From Magnetaquicoccus sp039908525 (GTDB taxonomy: Bacteria > Pseudomonadota > Magnetococcia > Magnetococcales > Magnetaquicoccaceae): 64,000 bases of DNA. The translations under genes and the position numbers were made by a program. The notes under the pieces were generated by a model. It saw only the letters and a list, made by a program, of their open reading frames with translations. It made no database searches and was not told the DNA's origin. How positions within the stretch are numbered: the stretch's first letter is position 1; each line of letters starts with the position of its first letter. Below, piece after piece: positions 8,227-17,440 of this stretch. Location of the stretch: contig JAMOAY010000011.1 in the NCBI GenBank assembly GCA_039908525.1, positions 1-64,000 of the forward strand, given 5' to 3'.

Positions 8227-8720
8227 TACCCTCCCTCCGCAACGGCCGCATGACCGGCCTGCACAGGCACAGAAGCCTGCCTGGCACCCTGGCGCCCCTC
8301 GGACAACAAGTGGCCAAGATGGATGGATTCCAGGTACCGGTTGATATACAGACCCATCTCCTCCCAGAGGTGATGGGTGATGCAGCGGGAAGCATGCTTG
8401 CTGTCGGCTGTTCCTGGGCGGCAGCCCTGCTCCGAACCCGTTTCGCAGGAAGTGGCGCGAATCGGCTCATCCACCGCGCGGATGATATCCGCCACCGTGA
8501 TGGCCTCCGGATCCCCACCCAGCACATACCCACCGCCAGGCCCCCGTACACTGCGCACCAACCCCTGCCGCCGCAATTTGGCAAACAACTGCTCCAGATA
8601 GGAGAGAGAGATCTCCTGCCTCTGGGCGATATCGGCCAGAGAGGTCGGCCTCTGAATGCCGTGCTGGGAAAGATCCAACATGGCCGTCACGGCGTAGCGC
8701 CCCCGCGTCGTCAGCTTCAT
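8226..8720 (-). CDS. iscR: Rrf2-family Fe-S regulator IscR
   Basis: A 164-residue Rrf2-type winged-helix repressor. The start MKLTTRGRYAVTAMLDL is nearly invariant in IscR. The recognition helix contains ISLSYLEQLFAKLR. The cluster-binding region has three cysteines and a following histidine (C-x7-C-x12-C-x2-H ending CITHHLW). E. coli IscR has C-x5-C-x5-C-x2-H, so spacing here is wider while the CxTH end is kept. It probably senses cluster status and controls this operon. The ATG overlaps the cysE stop as ATGA. Confidence 0.94.
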   Translation of the reverse strand: MKLTTRGRYAVTAMLDLSQHGIQRPTSLADIAQRQEISLSYLEQLFAKLRRQGLVRSVRGPGGGYVLGGDPEAITVADIIRAVDEPIRATSCETGSEQGCRPGTADSKHASRCITHHLWEEMGLYINRYLESIHLGHLLSEGRQGARQASVPVQAGHAAVAEGG

Positions 8721-9415
8721 GGCCGCTCTCCGGGGTGAAGCGGATCGGCGTTGCCTTGCGGGCTCCCCTCCTCCAGATCTTTGATCCGCTGGTCCATCTG
8801 TCTTGCCTGTTCCAAAAGACAAGCAACTGCCCGGGCCACAGGGTCCGGCATCTCGCCACTGCTCTGCCCATAAGGGGGAAACAAGGCCGAGTGATCGGGC
8901 TCGCAACCAACAATCACGCGCCCAGGCACACCCACCACTGTACTGTCGGGCGGCACATCCTTGACCACCACGGCATTGGAACCCACACGGGCATTGGCGC
9001 CAATCATGATGGGTCCCAGAATCTTGGCCCCCGCACCAACAATCACATTGTCACCCAAAGTAGGATGGCGTTTGCCTCTGTTCCAGGAGGTTCCACCAAG
9101 GGTAACACCATGATAAATTGTAACATTATTACCTATTTCAGCCGTTTCACCAATGACCACCCCCATGCCATGGTCGATGAAAAAACCCTCGCCAATCTGG
9201 GCTGCCGGATGGATCTCAATCCCGGACAAAAAGCGGAACAGTTGGGAGATGAAGCGGGCAGAAAGGCAAAACCCCCTCTTCCACAACCAGTGGCTGAAAC
9301 GATACCCCTGCAAGGCATGGATGCCAGGATAACAGAGCAATACCTCAAAAACGTTGCGGGCCGATGGGTCCCTGTGAAAAACAGCCTGAAGATCGTTTTT
9401 AAGACGCCTGAACAT
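8717..9415 (-). CDS. cysE: Serine O-acetyltransferase
   Basis: A 232-residue left-handed beta-helix enzyme making O-acetylserine for cysteine synthesis. The hexapeptide-repeat region runs from IHPAAQIGEGFFIDHG through IGNNVTIYHGVTLGG to VPGRVIV. The catalytic His sits in IDHGMGVVIGE. It begins MFRRLKNDLQAVF, usual for the short EpsC-type enzymes; an ATG at 9430 would add five residues. As first gene of the isc operon it links supply of cysteine, the sulfur source for IscS, to cluster assembly. Confidence 0.95.
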   Translation of the reverse strand: MFRRLKNDLQAVFHRDPSARNVFEVLLCYPGIHALQGYRFSHWLWKRGFCLSARFISQLFRFLSGIEIHPAAQIGEGFFIDHGMGVVIGETAEIGNNVTIYHGVTLGGTSWNRGKRHPTLGDNVIVGAGAKILGPIMIGANARVGSNAVVVKDVPPDSTVVGVPGRVIVGCEPDHSALFPPYGQSSGEMPDPVARAVACLLEQARQMDQRIKDLEEGSPQGNADPLHPGERP

Positions 9416-9477
9416 GATGTACCCTGACATTCCTGCTGGACCCTACAGATACAACCCCCAACCGTCGGCCAGGGTGC

Positions 9478-9506
9478 AATATCCGATGGTTTTTGTCAAC
9501 TATCAA
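9478..9506 (-). promoter_or_regulatory. Candidate promoter of the cysE-isc operon
   Basis: On the minus strand TTGATA (9501-9506) and GATATT (9478-9483) are spaced by 17 bases, about 60 bases before the cysE start and downstream of the terminator-like hairpin at 9518-9560. I looked for an IscR-type palindrome around it and saw none that is convincing. Confidence 0.5.
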
Positions 9507-9517
9507 ATCGGCCCACC

Positions 9518-9560
9518 ATAAAATTTAACCGCCGCCACACCCGTTCAGCAGCGGTTAAAT
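9518..9560 (-). terminator. Terminator-like hairpin after the lptD-surA-pdxA unit
   Basis: On the minus strand a perfect 10-bp inverted repeat, ATTTAACCGC with GCGGTTAAAT, separated by an 18-base loop, is followed by a short T-rich tract. It separates the small gene ending at 9580 from the cysE promoter. Confidence 0.55.
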
Positions 9561-9579
9561 CCGGGGCCGAAGGCAGGGG

Positions 9580-10014
9580 TTATTTTTTCTTGTTGCCACG
9601 CTTCGGGATTTTGCGCGGGGCCGCAGGAGAAACGGGGCGCATCGACGGTTGCGGAGTGGTCGGTTGGGTGCCCGCACTGGGAAAGCCCATGGTCAAGGGT
9701 GCCGTGCTATCCAGCACAGTGGCTGTCAGCTTGGCATGGAGAAGTTCGGTCAACTCTTTCTCTCTTTGCAGGGCAGACGCCAGCTGGAGACGGAACATGG
9801 CCAGCTGTGCCTCCCGTTGGCCCAATTGGGCGAACCCGGCCCGGATCAACTCCGTCACGGACAAGGCGCGTGAAGGGTGCAAACCGGCGGCTTCCAGAAA
9901 GCGTGCAAAGGACTCCGCAGTAACCCCCGCCATCCAGGCTGCCTCCGTTGTGGTCAAGGCGGGCAAGTTCTCCAGCCGTTTTGGATCGGGGGTGTCGGTG
10001 GGTTCATCTTTCAT
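9580..10014 (-). CDS. Hypothetical protein with HTH-like and coiled-coil segments
   Basis: A 144-residue protein of unknown function. The N-terminal third (ALTTTEAAWMAGVTAESFARFLEA) looks like a short helix-turn-helix of the MerR/excisionase sort. A helical, coiled-coil-prone stretch follows (roughly residues 60-95), and the C-terminus is Pro/Lys-rich ending RKIPKRGNKKK, which suits nucleic-acid binding. It follows pdxA by about 30 bases on the same strand, at the end of the lptD-surA-pdxA unit. I cannot assign a family. Confidence 0.6.
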   Translation of the reverse strand: MKDEPTDTPDPKRLENLPALTTTEAAWMAGVTAESFARFLEAAGLHPSRALSVTELIRAGFAQLGQREAQLAMFRLQLASALQREKELTELLHAKLTATVLDSTAPLTMGFPSAGTQPTTPQPSMRPVSPAAPRKIPKRGNKKK

Positions 10015-10043
10015 GGCGGGTCCATCACAAAAAGGGAAAGGGT

Positions 10044-11081
10044 TTATCGCCGGCAGCCCCGGTTATCATTTCGTCTTGTTCCATATTCTCGGCGATTTTC
10101 TGCCAACTCAAGCGCCACCAGAATCGCCTGCTGAAAGGAGACAGGATCGGCAATACCCTGGCCGGCTATCGGATAGGCCGTGCCATGGTCCACACTGGTC
10201 CGCACGATCGGCAGACCCAGAGTGATGTTGACGGCCCGGCCGAAGGCCAACATCTTGATGGGAATCAAAGCCTGATCGTGGTACATGCAAATGGCGGCAT
10301 CATAGGTTTGCCGCGCCTCGGCATGAAACAGGCTGTCTGCCGACAGGGGCCCACGAATCACACCGGGCCACTCTGTAGCCAACTCCCGACACACGGGGGC
10401 AATGATCTCCACCTCTTCACGGCCAAACGCCCCCTCCTCACCCGCGTGGGGATTGAGCCCAGTCACCACCACCCTGGGATGAGGCAGGGCAAAATCCCGC
10501 CGCAAGGCCGCCACGGTAATCTGGATTGTGCGCCGCAGCAGGTCAGCGGTCAAGCTCTCTGTAACAGAGAGCAAAGATTGGTGGATCGTCACAGGCACCA
10601 CCCGCAGCCCCTCCCCGGCCAGCATCATGACCGGCAACGCCACACCGGCACACTGTCCAAGCAGCTCGGTATGTCCTGGCACCGGGAACCCTCCGGCATG
10701 CAGAACCGATTTGTTGACCGGCGGGGTGACAACAGCAGCCACACGCCCCTGCAGCGCCAACCGGCAGGCAGTCAGAATGCTTTCCACCGTCGATGCCGCG
10801 TAGGCCGCATGCGGTTGACCAAAAGCGGGTTCCCACGACGGATCGTCGCCAGGGGCCGCACGCTGCCCGGTGGGCAGAATGGCAAACCGCTGTGGGGGCA
10901 GAGCAGCGGCTGCTTCGGGAGAGTCCACCTCCTGGAAATCCAACCGCAGCCCCAGACGGGCAGCCGTCCGCCGATACACCAGCGGATCGCCGATGTGCAA
11001 CCGCTGCGGTCGCTCGGCAAACCCTTTCAAAGTCACCTCAGGCCCGATACCGGCCGGGTCTCCCATCGTGACGGCCAACAT
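10044..11081 (-). CDS. pdxA: 4-hydroxythreonine-4-phosphate dehydrogenase PdxA
   Basis: A 345-residue enzyme of pyridoxal 5'-phosphate synthesis (DXP-dependent route); it oxidises 4-phosphohydroxy-threonine. Family signatures include the N-terminal TMGDPAGIGPEV, a TPPVNKSVLHAGG segment, GHTELLG, the metal-binding GLNPHAGE, and YHDQALIPIK. Length matches E. coli PdxA (329 aa) closely. It starts 11 bases after surA. The surA-pdxA neighbourhood is found in many proteobacteria; ksgA, often next in line, is here about 15 kb away. Confidence 0.96.
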   Translation of the reverse strand: MLAVTMGDPAGIGPEVTLKGFAERPQRLHIGDPLVYRRTAARLGLRLDFQEVDSPEAAAALPPQRFAILPTGQRAAPGDDPSWEPAFGQPHAAYAASTVESILTACRLALQGRVAAVVTPPVNKSVLHAGGFPVPGHTELLGQCAGVALPVMMLAGEGLRVVPVTIHQSLLSVTESLTADLLRRTIQITVAALRRDFALPHPRVVVTGLNPHAGEEGAFGREEVEIIAPVCRELATEWPGVIRGPLSADSLFHAEARQTYDAAICMYHDQALIPIKMLAFGRAVNITLGLPIVRTSVDHGTAYPIAGQGIADPVSFQQAILVALELAENRREYGTRRNDNRGCRR

Positions 11082-11092
11082 GCGGCAGACCT

Positions 11093-12406
11093 CTAACGCA
11101 GTTCCACAAAGGAGCGCTGGCGCAAATCACGCAGCCACTGCTTGTAGCGCGCCTTGGTCTTGGCCTCCTGGACCCGATCCGTCAGCTCCTTGCGTTGGGC
11201 GTCCAGAGAGTCAGGGTCGAGCGACTGCTTCTCCTCCAAACGAATCAGGTGCCAGCCAAACGGGGTTCTGACCGGGCTGCTGGTCTCGCCAATCGACAGC
11301 TTGAAAGCCGCCTGTTCAAAGGCAGGCACCATCACACCCTCCCCGAACCAACCCAAATCCCCGCCTTCCTTGGCCGTTACATCCTGAGAATGCTGTTGTG
11401 CCAGACGGATGAAAGCCTTGCCTTGTTCACCCTTCTCCTGTTGCGACAGCTCTTTGGCAATTTTCAAAATTTGCGCCTTGGCGGTGGCGCTCTCCCCCTC
11501 GCCGGCACCAGTCGCAACCTTGATCAGGATATGCCTCGCCCTGATTTTGGATTTTTCGCTCCTCTTGCGGCTGACCTCCCGCTTATCCAGGATCTTGAAA
11601 ACGTGGAACCCCTGAGGCGAACGAAGAGGGCCAACCACAGCACCCTTGTCTCGCTCAAAAATCGCTTTCTCCAACTCCGGCAACAACTCTCCTCGCTTGA
11701 ACCATCCCATGTCACCGCCACTCAAGCCGCTGGCATCGTTGGAGTACTGGCCCGCCAACGTCTCCAGAGAGCTGCCGGCACGCAGTTTTTCTACAAGGCT
11801 TTCAGCCAGTTGGTGGACCCGTTCGACAGAGGATGAATCACCCTCTACCTGCAAAAGGATCTGACCCAGACGGATCTCCTCCCATTGCGCCCGTTTCTGG
11901 AGACTCTCGAACAGATCCCGCACCTCCTCATCGGTGACCGTCACCAGGGGACGCACCACCCGATTGATCAGGCGGCTTTGCAACAGTGTATCCCGCAACC
12001 CCTGCTGATACTGCTCAAACCGGATACCCTGCGCGGCCAACGCCTTGGGCAGCGAACCCATCGGCAAATGGTTGTCTCGTTCCACCTGACTGACCACCGC
12101 ATGGATATCCTTGTCCTCCACCACGATCCCCAACTGGCCAGCCTTCTGGCTGCGCAAGGCCCGCAGAATCAGCTCATCCAATGTGTGGGCCCACACCTTT
12201 TCCGGGTCTACCGTTTCGCCGGACTGACGCAACTTGAGCAGCAGAGGGCGGGAGAGCTCTTCCACCTCCGATTGGGTAATGATCTGCGGCTTGACCGCCT
12301 TGTCCAGAGTATCCTGGAGCTCGACAACCGCCACGATACGGTCCAACGATTCCGCGAACAGGGAGAATGGTACCAACAACAGGAAAACAAGAAAAAAAAC
12401 GTTCAA
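11093..12406 (-). CDS. surA: Periplasmic chaperone / peptidyl-prolyl isomerase SurA
   Basis: A 437-residue periplasmic chaperone for outer-membrane proteins. I place the start at a TTG (12404-12406): it overlaps the lptD stop as TTGA, has GGGGTGGG just upstream, and immediately begins a signal peptide (NVFFLVFLLLVPFSLFAES). The SurA N-terminal domain spans about residues 20-160. Two parvulin domains follow, one with IRLGQILLQV...GGDMGWF and one with IRARHILIKV...GGDLGWFGEG. Length is near E. coli SurA (428 aa). Coupling to lptD fits, as LptD is a SurA client. Confidence 0.94.
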   Translation of the reverse strand: MNVFFLVFLLLVPFSLFAESLDRIVAVVELQDTLDKAVKPQIITQSEVEELSRPLLLKLRQSGETVDPEKVWAHTLDELILRALRSQKAGQLGIVVEDKDIHAVVSQVERDNHLPMGSLPKALAAQGIRFEQYQQGLRDTLLQSRLINRVVRPLVTVTDEEVRDLFESLQKRAQWEEIRLGQILLQVEGDSSSVERVHQLAESLVEKLRAGSSLETLAGQYSNDASGLSGGDMGWFKRGELLPELEKAIFERDKGAVVGPLRSPQGFHVFKILDKREVSRKRSEKSKIRARHILIKVATGAGEGESATAKAQILKIAKELSQQEKGEQGKAFIRLAQQHSQDVTAKEGGDLGWFGEGVMVPAFEQAAFKLSIGETSSPVRTPFGWHLIRLEEKQSLDPDSLDAQRKELTDRVQEAKTKARYKQWLRDLRQRSFVELR

Positions 12407-14874
12407 ATGCCCACCCCGCCCAACCCTTGGAGGTTGATAAACAGTCCAATAAAATTGCCCCCCTGTTTGCTGGTCGTGGTGGCCAGACGGTGACCACCAC
12501 TCAAACGCAAACTCCAACAATCGTGTTCGTAGACCAATCCCGTCTCCCAGCTTTTCAGACCGCTGAAATCCAGCGAGTAGTCGGTTTTCTGATTCCAGAC
12601 CCATTGATCAGACAGGCGCCATGAGCTGTCGAGGGTGAGGTCGTCCACCTTTTCCCGACTGTTTTCCTGCAAACCGGCTGGCCCTCCTGAAAAACCGAAC
12701 AAGCCCGGCAGCCCGGCCAGAGTCGGACTGCCGACCAGTGTCGAGCCACTGGCCACCGTAGGATCGCTGTAGTGATGCCCCAGCCGGATCCAGTCTGGTT
12801 TGTCCATCAAGCCCCCTTTGCGCTCACGACCACCCGCTTGCAACGTATTGGGCAAGGTCAGCGACAGGGAGATATCAGAGGACTCCGCAGCCTTCCGGTA
12901 GGGATTGTACCCCATCATGGCCGTCGCAGACAACTCCCTGGACAACTGCACCTCCAGGCTGGAGGCCACCGAGGAAAAGGCCTGTCCATCCTGATACTCT
13001 CTGCTCCCGGCCGGCGCCCACCGCTGCCCGATGCTGAAGACGCTCCTGTCCCAGATGCTGTTCCCTTCTCCATGATTCAGCAGGCGCGATGTCAGACTGT
13101 AACCAAGCCACTGGGCGTCGCTGACCCGATCAATGCCCGAATAGAGATTGTGGGCAAAAATATCTGTTACCGTAAAATTGCGCAAGCTGGCATCATAGTT
13201 GGGCAGTCTGCTCTGGTCGCTGACCTTGTTCATGACATACTGCACAGAGGGTTCCAACGTGTGCAAAAAGGTATCCCCGTAACTTTTGCGCATCACGGTG
13301 TTGAGTCGCACCGCAGCCAGGGCCGATTCCCTGTGCAACGTCTCATCACGCTCCACGCCGGTCTGGTTGGGATCGCCATTGAGCAGATAGGCGGTCTCCC
13401 GCACACCCAGGACGGCATTCATGTTGCCTACATGGAGAGGTTTGTCGAAATGGACCACAGGCGCCACATCAAAGCGCTGCGTCAGATCACCGGCCAGTTG
13501 GTAAAAATTGTCCATCCGCGCCTCACTGTCCAGGCGCCACCGTCCGAACTGCCGGTCATGTTGCGCCACATCCCCCACCCCGCCGGTGCGCAGCAACCGA
13601 CTGTCGGTCATGGTGAGAAAGGGCAGGTTCTGCACCGTGTGATCATCATTCACCCGTTCCAGATCCTGATACCAGCGCACACCGGACAAAAGACTGGTAA
13701 AACCTTGGTCGTGAGACCACATCCGGTTCGCGGTCACCGACGATTCCAGACGCCGACTGCGATGGTCGACCAGTTTTTGCTCAAAATCGTTAATATAATC
13801 CCGCGAGCGACTGCCCGCCAAATGGGCCTGCAACCGCCACTGGTCAAGGCGCTGTTCGTGCTCAAGCACGGCCAACCCTCGGTACTGCTCGGTCAGGGTG
13901 TCAAAAATACCGCTGGCATCCCACTGTCCTTTATAATCCTTGTCCAGGTAGCGATATTGAGCGTTGGCCATCAGTCCACGCCGAGAGATGGAGCGCAATG
14001 CCAGAGTGGCGTCCTGGTCCGGGGCAATATTCCAATAATAGGGCGCCTCTACCTCCAATCCGTTACCGCCCACGCGGAAACCCGGCGCCAACAACCCGCT
14101 TTCCCGTTTGGGCAGCAGGGGTTGCCGCCACCAGGGAAAGGCAAAAACCGGCACATCCCCCGCATAGAGGCGCACATCCTTGGCCGTGATACGATTCAGG
14201 GCCCGATCCACCTCCACCTCCCGAGAAGTCAGGTGCCAGGGGGGTGGATCGCACTCGCAGTTGGTGAAGGAAGCCCCTTTCAGTACAAGAAACTCCTTGC
14301 CCTCCCCCTCGCTTCTGAAATCGGCCTGCTCCGCAGTTGCCAGCCCCCCCGGACCACGCAGATTGACGTCCACCTTCCGGAAGGTGCCGGTCTGTTGTCC
14401 CATGTCAAACAGAACCCGCTCACCCTTGAACAGATCCCCCTGACGGGTCAACCAGATATGGCCGGAAGCCTCCACCTGGTTGGCTGTGGCACGATATTGA
14501 GCCTGATCCGCCCGCAACTCCACTTGCCCAGGCTGCATAATATGCACATGACCGGTGGCCGTCAGAACCCGATTCTCCTGATCAATATCCAGGGCATCCG
14601 CATTGACATCAATGGGAATCTTGCGATCCCGGACCGCAGAGCCCAGCCGTTCGTGCGCCCCATCCTCGCCCGGGACGGGCAGCACGCTCTCGATAACATT
14701 CCATGCCGCGTCGGTCGACGGTGCACCACTCTCCTCGGCTTGCAGGGGCACCCCGTGCAAAACGGGTGAACACAACACCCCCAGGGCAACCCCCAGTCGC
14801 ACCGAACAACTCCACACCGCCCGATTGACGGCCAACAAAGGCGCCTGCATGAAAAAAAAACAGTTAAAATTCAT
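12403..14874 (-). CDS. lptD: LPS-assembly outer-membrane protein LptD
   Basis: An 823-residue protein that inserts lipopolysaccharide into the outer leaflet. After a signal peptide, an LptA/OstA-like jellyroll is seen (IPIDVNADALDID, TATGHVHI, GHIWLTRQGD). A cysteine pair (TNCECDPPPWHL) and the segment RLYAGDVPVFAFPWWR follow, then a long beta-barrel of alternating hydrophobic strands ending in GGNFIGLFINLQGLG. The start is uncertain: ATGs at 14874 and 14850 both lead into the signal peptide, and neither has a clear ribosome binding site. Length fits the family (E. coli 784 aa). Confidence 0.93.
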   Translation of the reverse strand: MNFNCFFFMQAPLLAVNRAVWSCSVRLGVALGVLCSPVLHGVPLQAEESGAPSTDAAWNVIESVLPVPGEDGAHERLGSAVRDRKIPIDVNADALDIDQENRVLTATGHVHIMQPGQVELRADQAQYRATANQVEASGHIWLTRQGDLFKGERVLFDMGQQTGTFRKVDVNLRGPGGLATAEQADFRSEGEGKEFLVLKGASFTNCECDPPPWHLTSREVEVDRALNRITAKDVRLYAGDVPVFAFPWWRQPLLPKRESGLLAPGFRVGGNGLEVEAPYYWNIAPDQDATLALRSISRRGLMANAQYRYLDKDYKGQWDASGIFDTLTEQYRGLAVLEHEQRLDQWRLQAHLAGSRSRDYINDFEQKLVDHRSRRLESSVTANRMWSHDQGFTSLLSGVRWYQDLERVNDDHTVQNLPFLTMTDSRLLRTGGVGDVAQHDRQFGRWRLDSEARMDNFYQLAGDLTQRFDVAPVVHFDKPLHVGNMNAVLGVRETAYLLNGDPNQTGVERDETLHRESALAAVRLNTVMRKSYGDTFLHTLEPSVQYVMNKVSDQSRLPNYDASLRNFTVTDIFAHNLYSGIDRVSDAQWLGYSLTSRLLNHGEGNSIWDRSVFSIGQRWAPAGSREYQDGQAFSSVASSLEVQLSRELSATAMMGYNPYRKAAESSDISLSLTLPNTLQAGGRERKGGLMDKPDWIRLGHHYSDPTVASGSTLVGSPTLAGLPGLFGFSGGPAGLQENSREKVDDLTLDSSWRLSDQWVWNQKTDYSLDFSGLKSWETGLVYEHDCWSLRLSGGHRLATTTSKQGGNFIGLFINLQGLGGVGI

Positions 14875-15065
14875 GGTTATTTCAGAGTTCTGCAGCAAAT
14901 TGTCCAAGAAAAGGGCAACCCCGGCGTGCGCCAACCCAGGGCGTGTTGACATGCCGTCTGTTGGGCAGAGACCGAACTGCCAGGGAGGTTTTTAACATGA
15001 TACCCACTCCGGAACCATGCCTCACGATAAAAGGTGCGGCTGCTTCATGTCGGTTGCCCCGGGCG

Positions 15066-16406
15066 TTACCGAGCCTGGGCGGTGTTTGCCAGCAAAATCG
15101 CGCGAATGGCTCCGACCAGATAGAGGGAACCGCAGATCAAAAGCTGCCCCGCAGGAGGAGATGCGGCGCAGGCGGCTGCCAGTGCCTCTGCAGGCGTTGC
15201 ACAAGCCTGTGCCGCCTTGCCAGCCCGCAGCCAGAGATCCGCCAGGTTCTGTGCCGGCACGCCCCGCTCTCCCCCTACCCGGGTTGTCCACACCCGATCC
15301 ACCTGGGGTGCCAGGATGTCGACCATGCCGCTCACGTCTTTGTCTTGCATGGCAGCAAAAATCAACAGGGTTGGTCGCAACAACGATTGCCGTTCTTCAT
15401 TCAAATAATGGGCCAAAGCCAAACAGCCGGCGGGATTGTGGGCGCCATCCAGCACAATTGCTCCTGGGGCACCGGTCATGGGCAGGGGGAACCGTTCCAG
15501 TCGTCCCGGCCAACGTGCCTCACGCAGGCCGGCATGGACTGCCTCTTGTGGCACGGGCCAGCCTGCCTTTTGCAATCGCCGAACGGTTGCGACCGCCAGG
15601 GCTGCGTTGTCCAACTGGTGACGACCGGCCAGCCCCGGTCGGGGCAGCGCGCAGCGTTCCCCCCCCTCCTGGAACCACCAGGGGAAGCAAGCGTCGTCCG
15701 ACGGAAGAAGGGTGAAATGGTCTCCCAGGATGGCCAAAGGGGTACCCATCCGCGTTGCCCGATCGCGCAGCACAGATTCCACATCAGGAACAGCCGCCGC
15801 CGTCACCGCCGGGATGGCATGCTTGAAAATACCGGCCTTCTCGGTGGCGATGGCACGCAGGGTATGGCCCAAAAACTCGGTATGGTCCATCGCGATGGAG
15901 GTCACAACGGAGACCAGAGGCGTTACCACATTGGTGGCATCCAAGCGACCTCCCAGCCCGGTTTCGAGCAGGACCACGGCACGAGGCTCGGCCCCCCCCC
16001 TGCCCAACCCCTGAGCCACGAAATGGCGGAAGGCGACCACGGTCAACAGTTCGAAAAAGGTCAATGCATGGCCTGCGCCGTGCGCCAACACCTCCGTCAG
16101 ATGCATTTCCAACTGGGAATCGGTAACAGGACAGCCGTCCACCTCGATGCGTTCGTTGATCGACTGCAGGTGTGGGGAGGTATACAGACCCACGCGATAG
16201 CCCGCCCTGCGCAGGATGGCTTGCAAGAACGCCAGCACGGAACCCTTGCCATTGGTCCCCGCCACATGAATCACATCCAGCTGTTGTTGGGGATCGCCCA
16301 ATGCAGACAACACAGCCAGAACCCGCTCCAGACCCAGTTGAATCGGGAGCGGGGATTGTCGGTGTGCCTGTTCCAACAGGGCGGCAACGGCAGGAGTGTG
16401 GGACAT
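15066..16406 (-). CDS. folC: Folylpolyglutamate synthase / dihydrofolate synthase FolC
   Basis: A 446-residue Mur-ligase-fold enzyme that adds glutamate to dihydropteroate and folates. Visible signatures: the P-loop VAGTNGKGSV near residue 48, LYTSPHL, the ETGLGGRLDATN motif, and AMDHTEFLG; the C-terminal domain carries VLDGAHNPAG. The ATG at 16406 begins MSHTPAVAALLE; a longer frame upstream shows no similarity. It follows accD by about 100 bases at the end of the trp-accD-folC run, an arrangement common in proteobacteria. Confidence 0.95.
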   Translation of the reverse strand: MSHTPAVAALLEQAHRQSPLPIQLGLERVLAVLSALGDPQQQLDVIHVAGTNGKGSVLAFLQAILRRAGYRVGLYTSPHLQSINERIEVDGCPVTDSQLEMHLTEVLAHGAGHALTFFELLTVVAFRHFVAQGLGRGGAEPRAVVLLETGLGGRLDATNVVTPLVSVVTSIAMDHTEFLGHTLRAIATEKAGIFKHAIPAVTAAAVPDVESVLRDRATRMGTPLAILGDHFTLLPSDDACFPWWFQEGGERCALPRPGLAGRHQLDNAALAVATVRRLQKAGWPVPQEAVHAGLREARWPGRLERFPLPMTGAPGAIVLDGAHNPAGCLALAHYLNEERQSLLRPTLLIFAAMQDKDVSGMVDILAPQVDRVWTTRVGGERGVPAQNLADLWLRAGKAAQACATPAEALAAACAASPPAGQLLICGSLYLVGAIRAILLANTAQAR

Positions 16407-16512
16407 GGCTGCACGCTCGCAGGGGCGACTTCGGGAGGGCGGAGCCCGACAGACGAGCTGGCGTCCGGACCAACGCTCTTGCAAAACCTACCCAATCAGG
16501 TTGGTGGACCCA

Positions 16513-17415
16513 CTAAAGGGCACTTTCAACCGCACTGCCATCCCCTGTCGCTGCTGGCAGAGGACGTTTGGTCAGGCGGGAGAGCAGGTCCGCCAGAGTA
16601 TCCCGCATGGCATGGCGGTGACAGATCAGATCCAGAAAACCGTGCTCCAGCAGATATTCACTGCGTTGGAAACCTTCCGGCAACACCTCCCGCACGGTCT
16701 GTTCGATCACCCGTGGCCCTGCGAAGCAGATCAAGGCGTTGGGTTCTGCCAGGATCACATCACCCAGCATGGCAAAAGAGGCCGTCACCCCGCCGGTGGT
16801 CGGGTCTGCCAGCACCGAGATGAACGGCAAGCGGGCCTTGTCCAGTTTGGTGAGTGCGGCAGAGGTTTTGGCCATTTGCATGAGTGACAAAATGCCCTCC
16901 TGCATCCGGGCGCCTCCCGATGTGGCGAAAACGATATAACTGCAATTCTCATCGACCGCTGCCAAGGCCCCCTGCGCCACCTTGGCGCCCGCCACAGAGC
17001 CCATGGATCCTCCCAGAAAATTGAACTCAAAGGCGGAGACAACAACAGGCAACCCTTTGATGAATCCCTTGTAGACCCGCACCGCGTCATTGGCATTGGT
17101 CTCTTTCTGTGCCTCGCGAATCCGATCCCGGTAGCGCTTGATATCCTTGAATTTCAAAGGATCACTGGGATGCAGACCGGAAAACAGCTCCTGCCGCCCC
17201 TCCTCGTCCAGGGTGATCTCAATCCTCCGGTTGCCGGAAATACGGAAATGGTATTGGCAATGGGGACACACATCCAGGTTGCGGGTCAGTTCAGTCTGAA
17301 ACAGCATTTTACCACAAGGGTCGCACTTCACCCACAGCCCCTCCGGGGTCTGGGAACGGCGCACGTTCTCCTTGATGCGGGGTTTGATCATGTTGGTCAG
17401 CCAGTTGAGGGACAT
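16513..17415 (-). CDS. accD: Acetyl-CoA carboxylase carboxyltransferase subunit beta
   Basis: A 300-residue subunit which pairs with AccA (encoded at 35190-36176) to transfer the carboxyl group to acetyl-CoA. The N-terminal zinc ribbon has C-x2-C (KCDPCGK) and C-x2-C (DVCPHCQ). The crotonase-like core carries GGSMGSVAGAK and SGGARMQEG. The chosen ATG (MSLNWLTNMIKPRI) is preceded by GGTTGGGG and matches family starts. It begins 25 bases after trpF. Confidence 0.96.
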   Translation of the reverse strand: MSLNWLTNMIKPRIKENVRRSQTPEGLWVKCDPCGKMLFQTELTRNLDVCPHCQYHFRISGNRRIEITLDEEGRQELFSGLHPSDPLKFKDIKRYRDRIREAQKETNANDAVRVYKGFIKGLPVVVSAFEFNFLGGSMGSVAGAKVAQGALAAVDENCSYIVFATSGGARMQEGILSLMQMAKTSAALTKLDKARLPFISVLADPTTGGVTASFAMLGDVILAEPNALICFAGPRVIEQTVREVLPEGFQRSEYLLEHGFLDLICHRHAMRDTLADLLSRLTKRPLPAATGDGSAVESAL

Positions 17416-17440
17416 CCCCAACCGCTCGTTAATGTCATTA

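Noticed and set aside
9431..9579. IscR-binding palindrome upstream of cysE-iscR
   Set aside because: I looked for the type 1 and type 2 sites and saw no convincing match on either strand, so none is claimed.
12772..14769. Long open frame (about 665 codons) on the plus strand opposite lptD
   Set aside because: Antisense shadow of lptD with biased composition and no recognisable motif or ribosome site.
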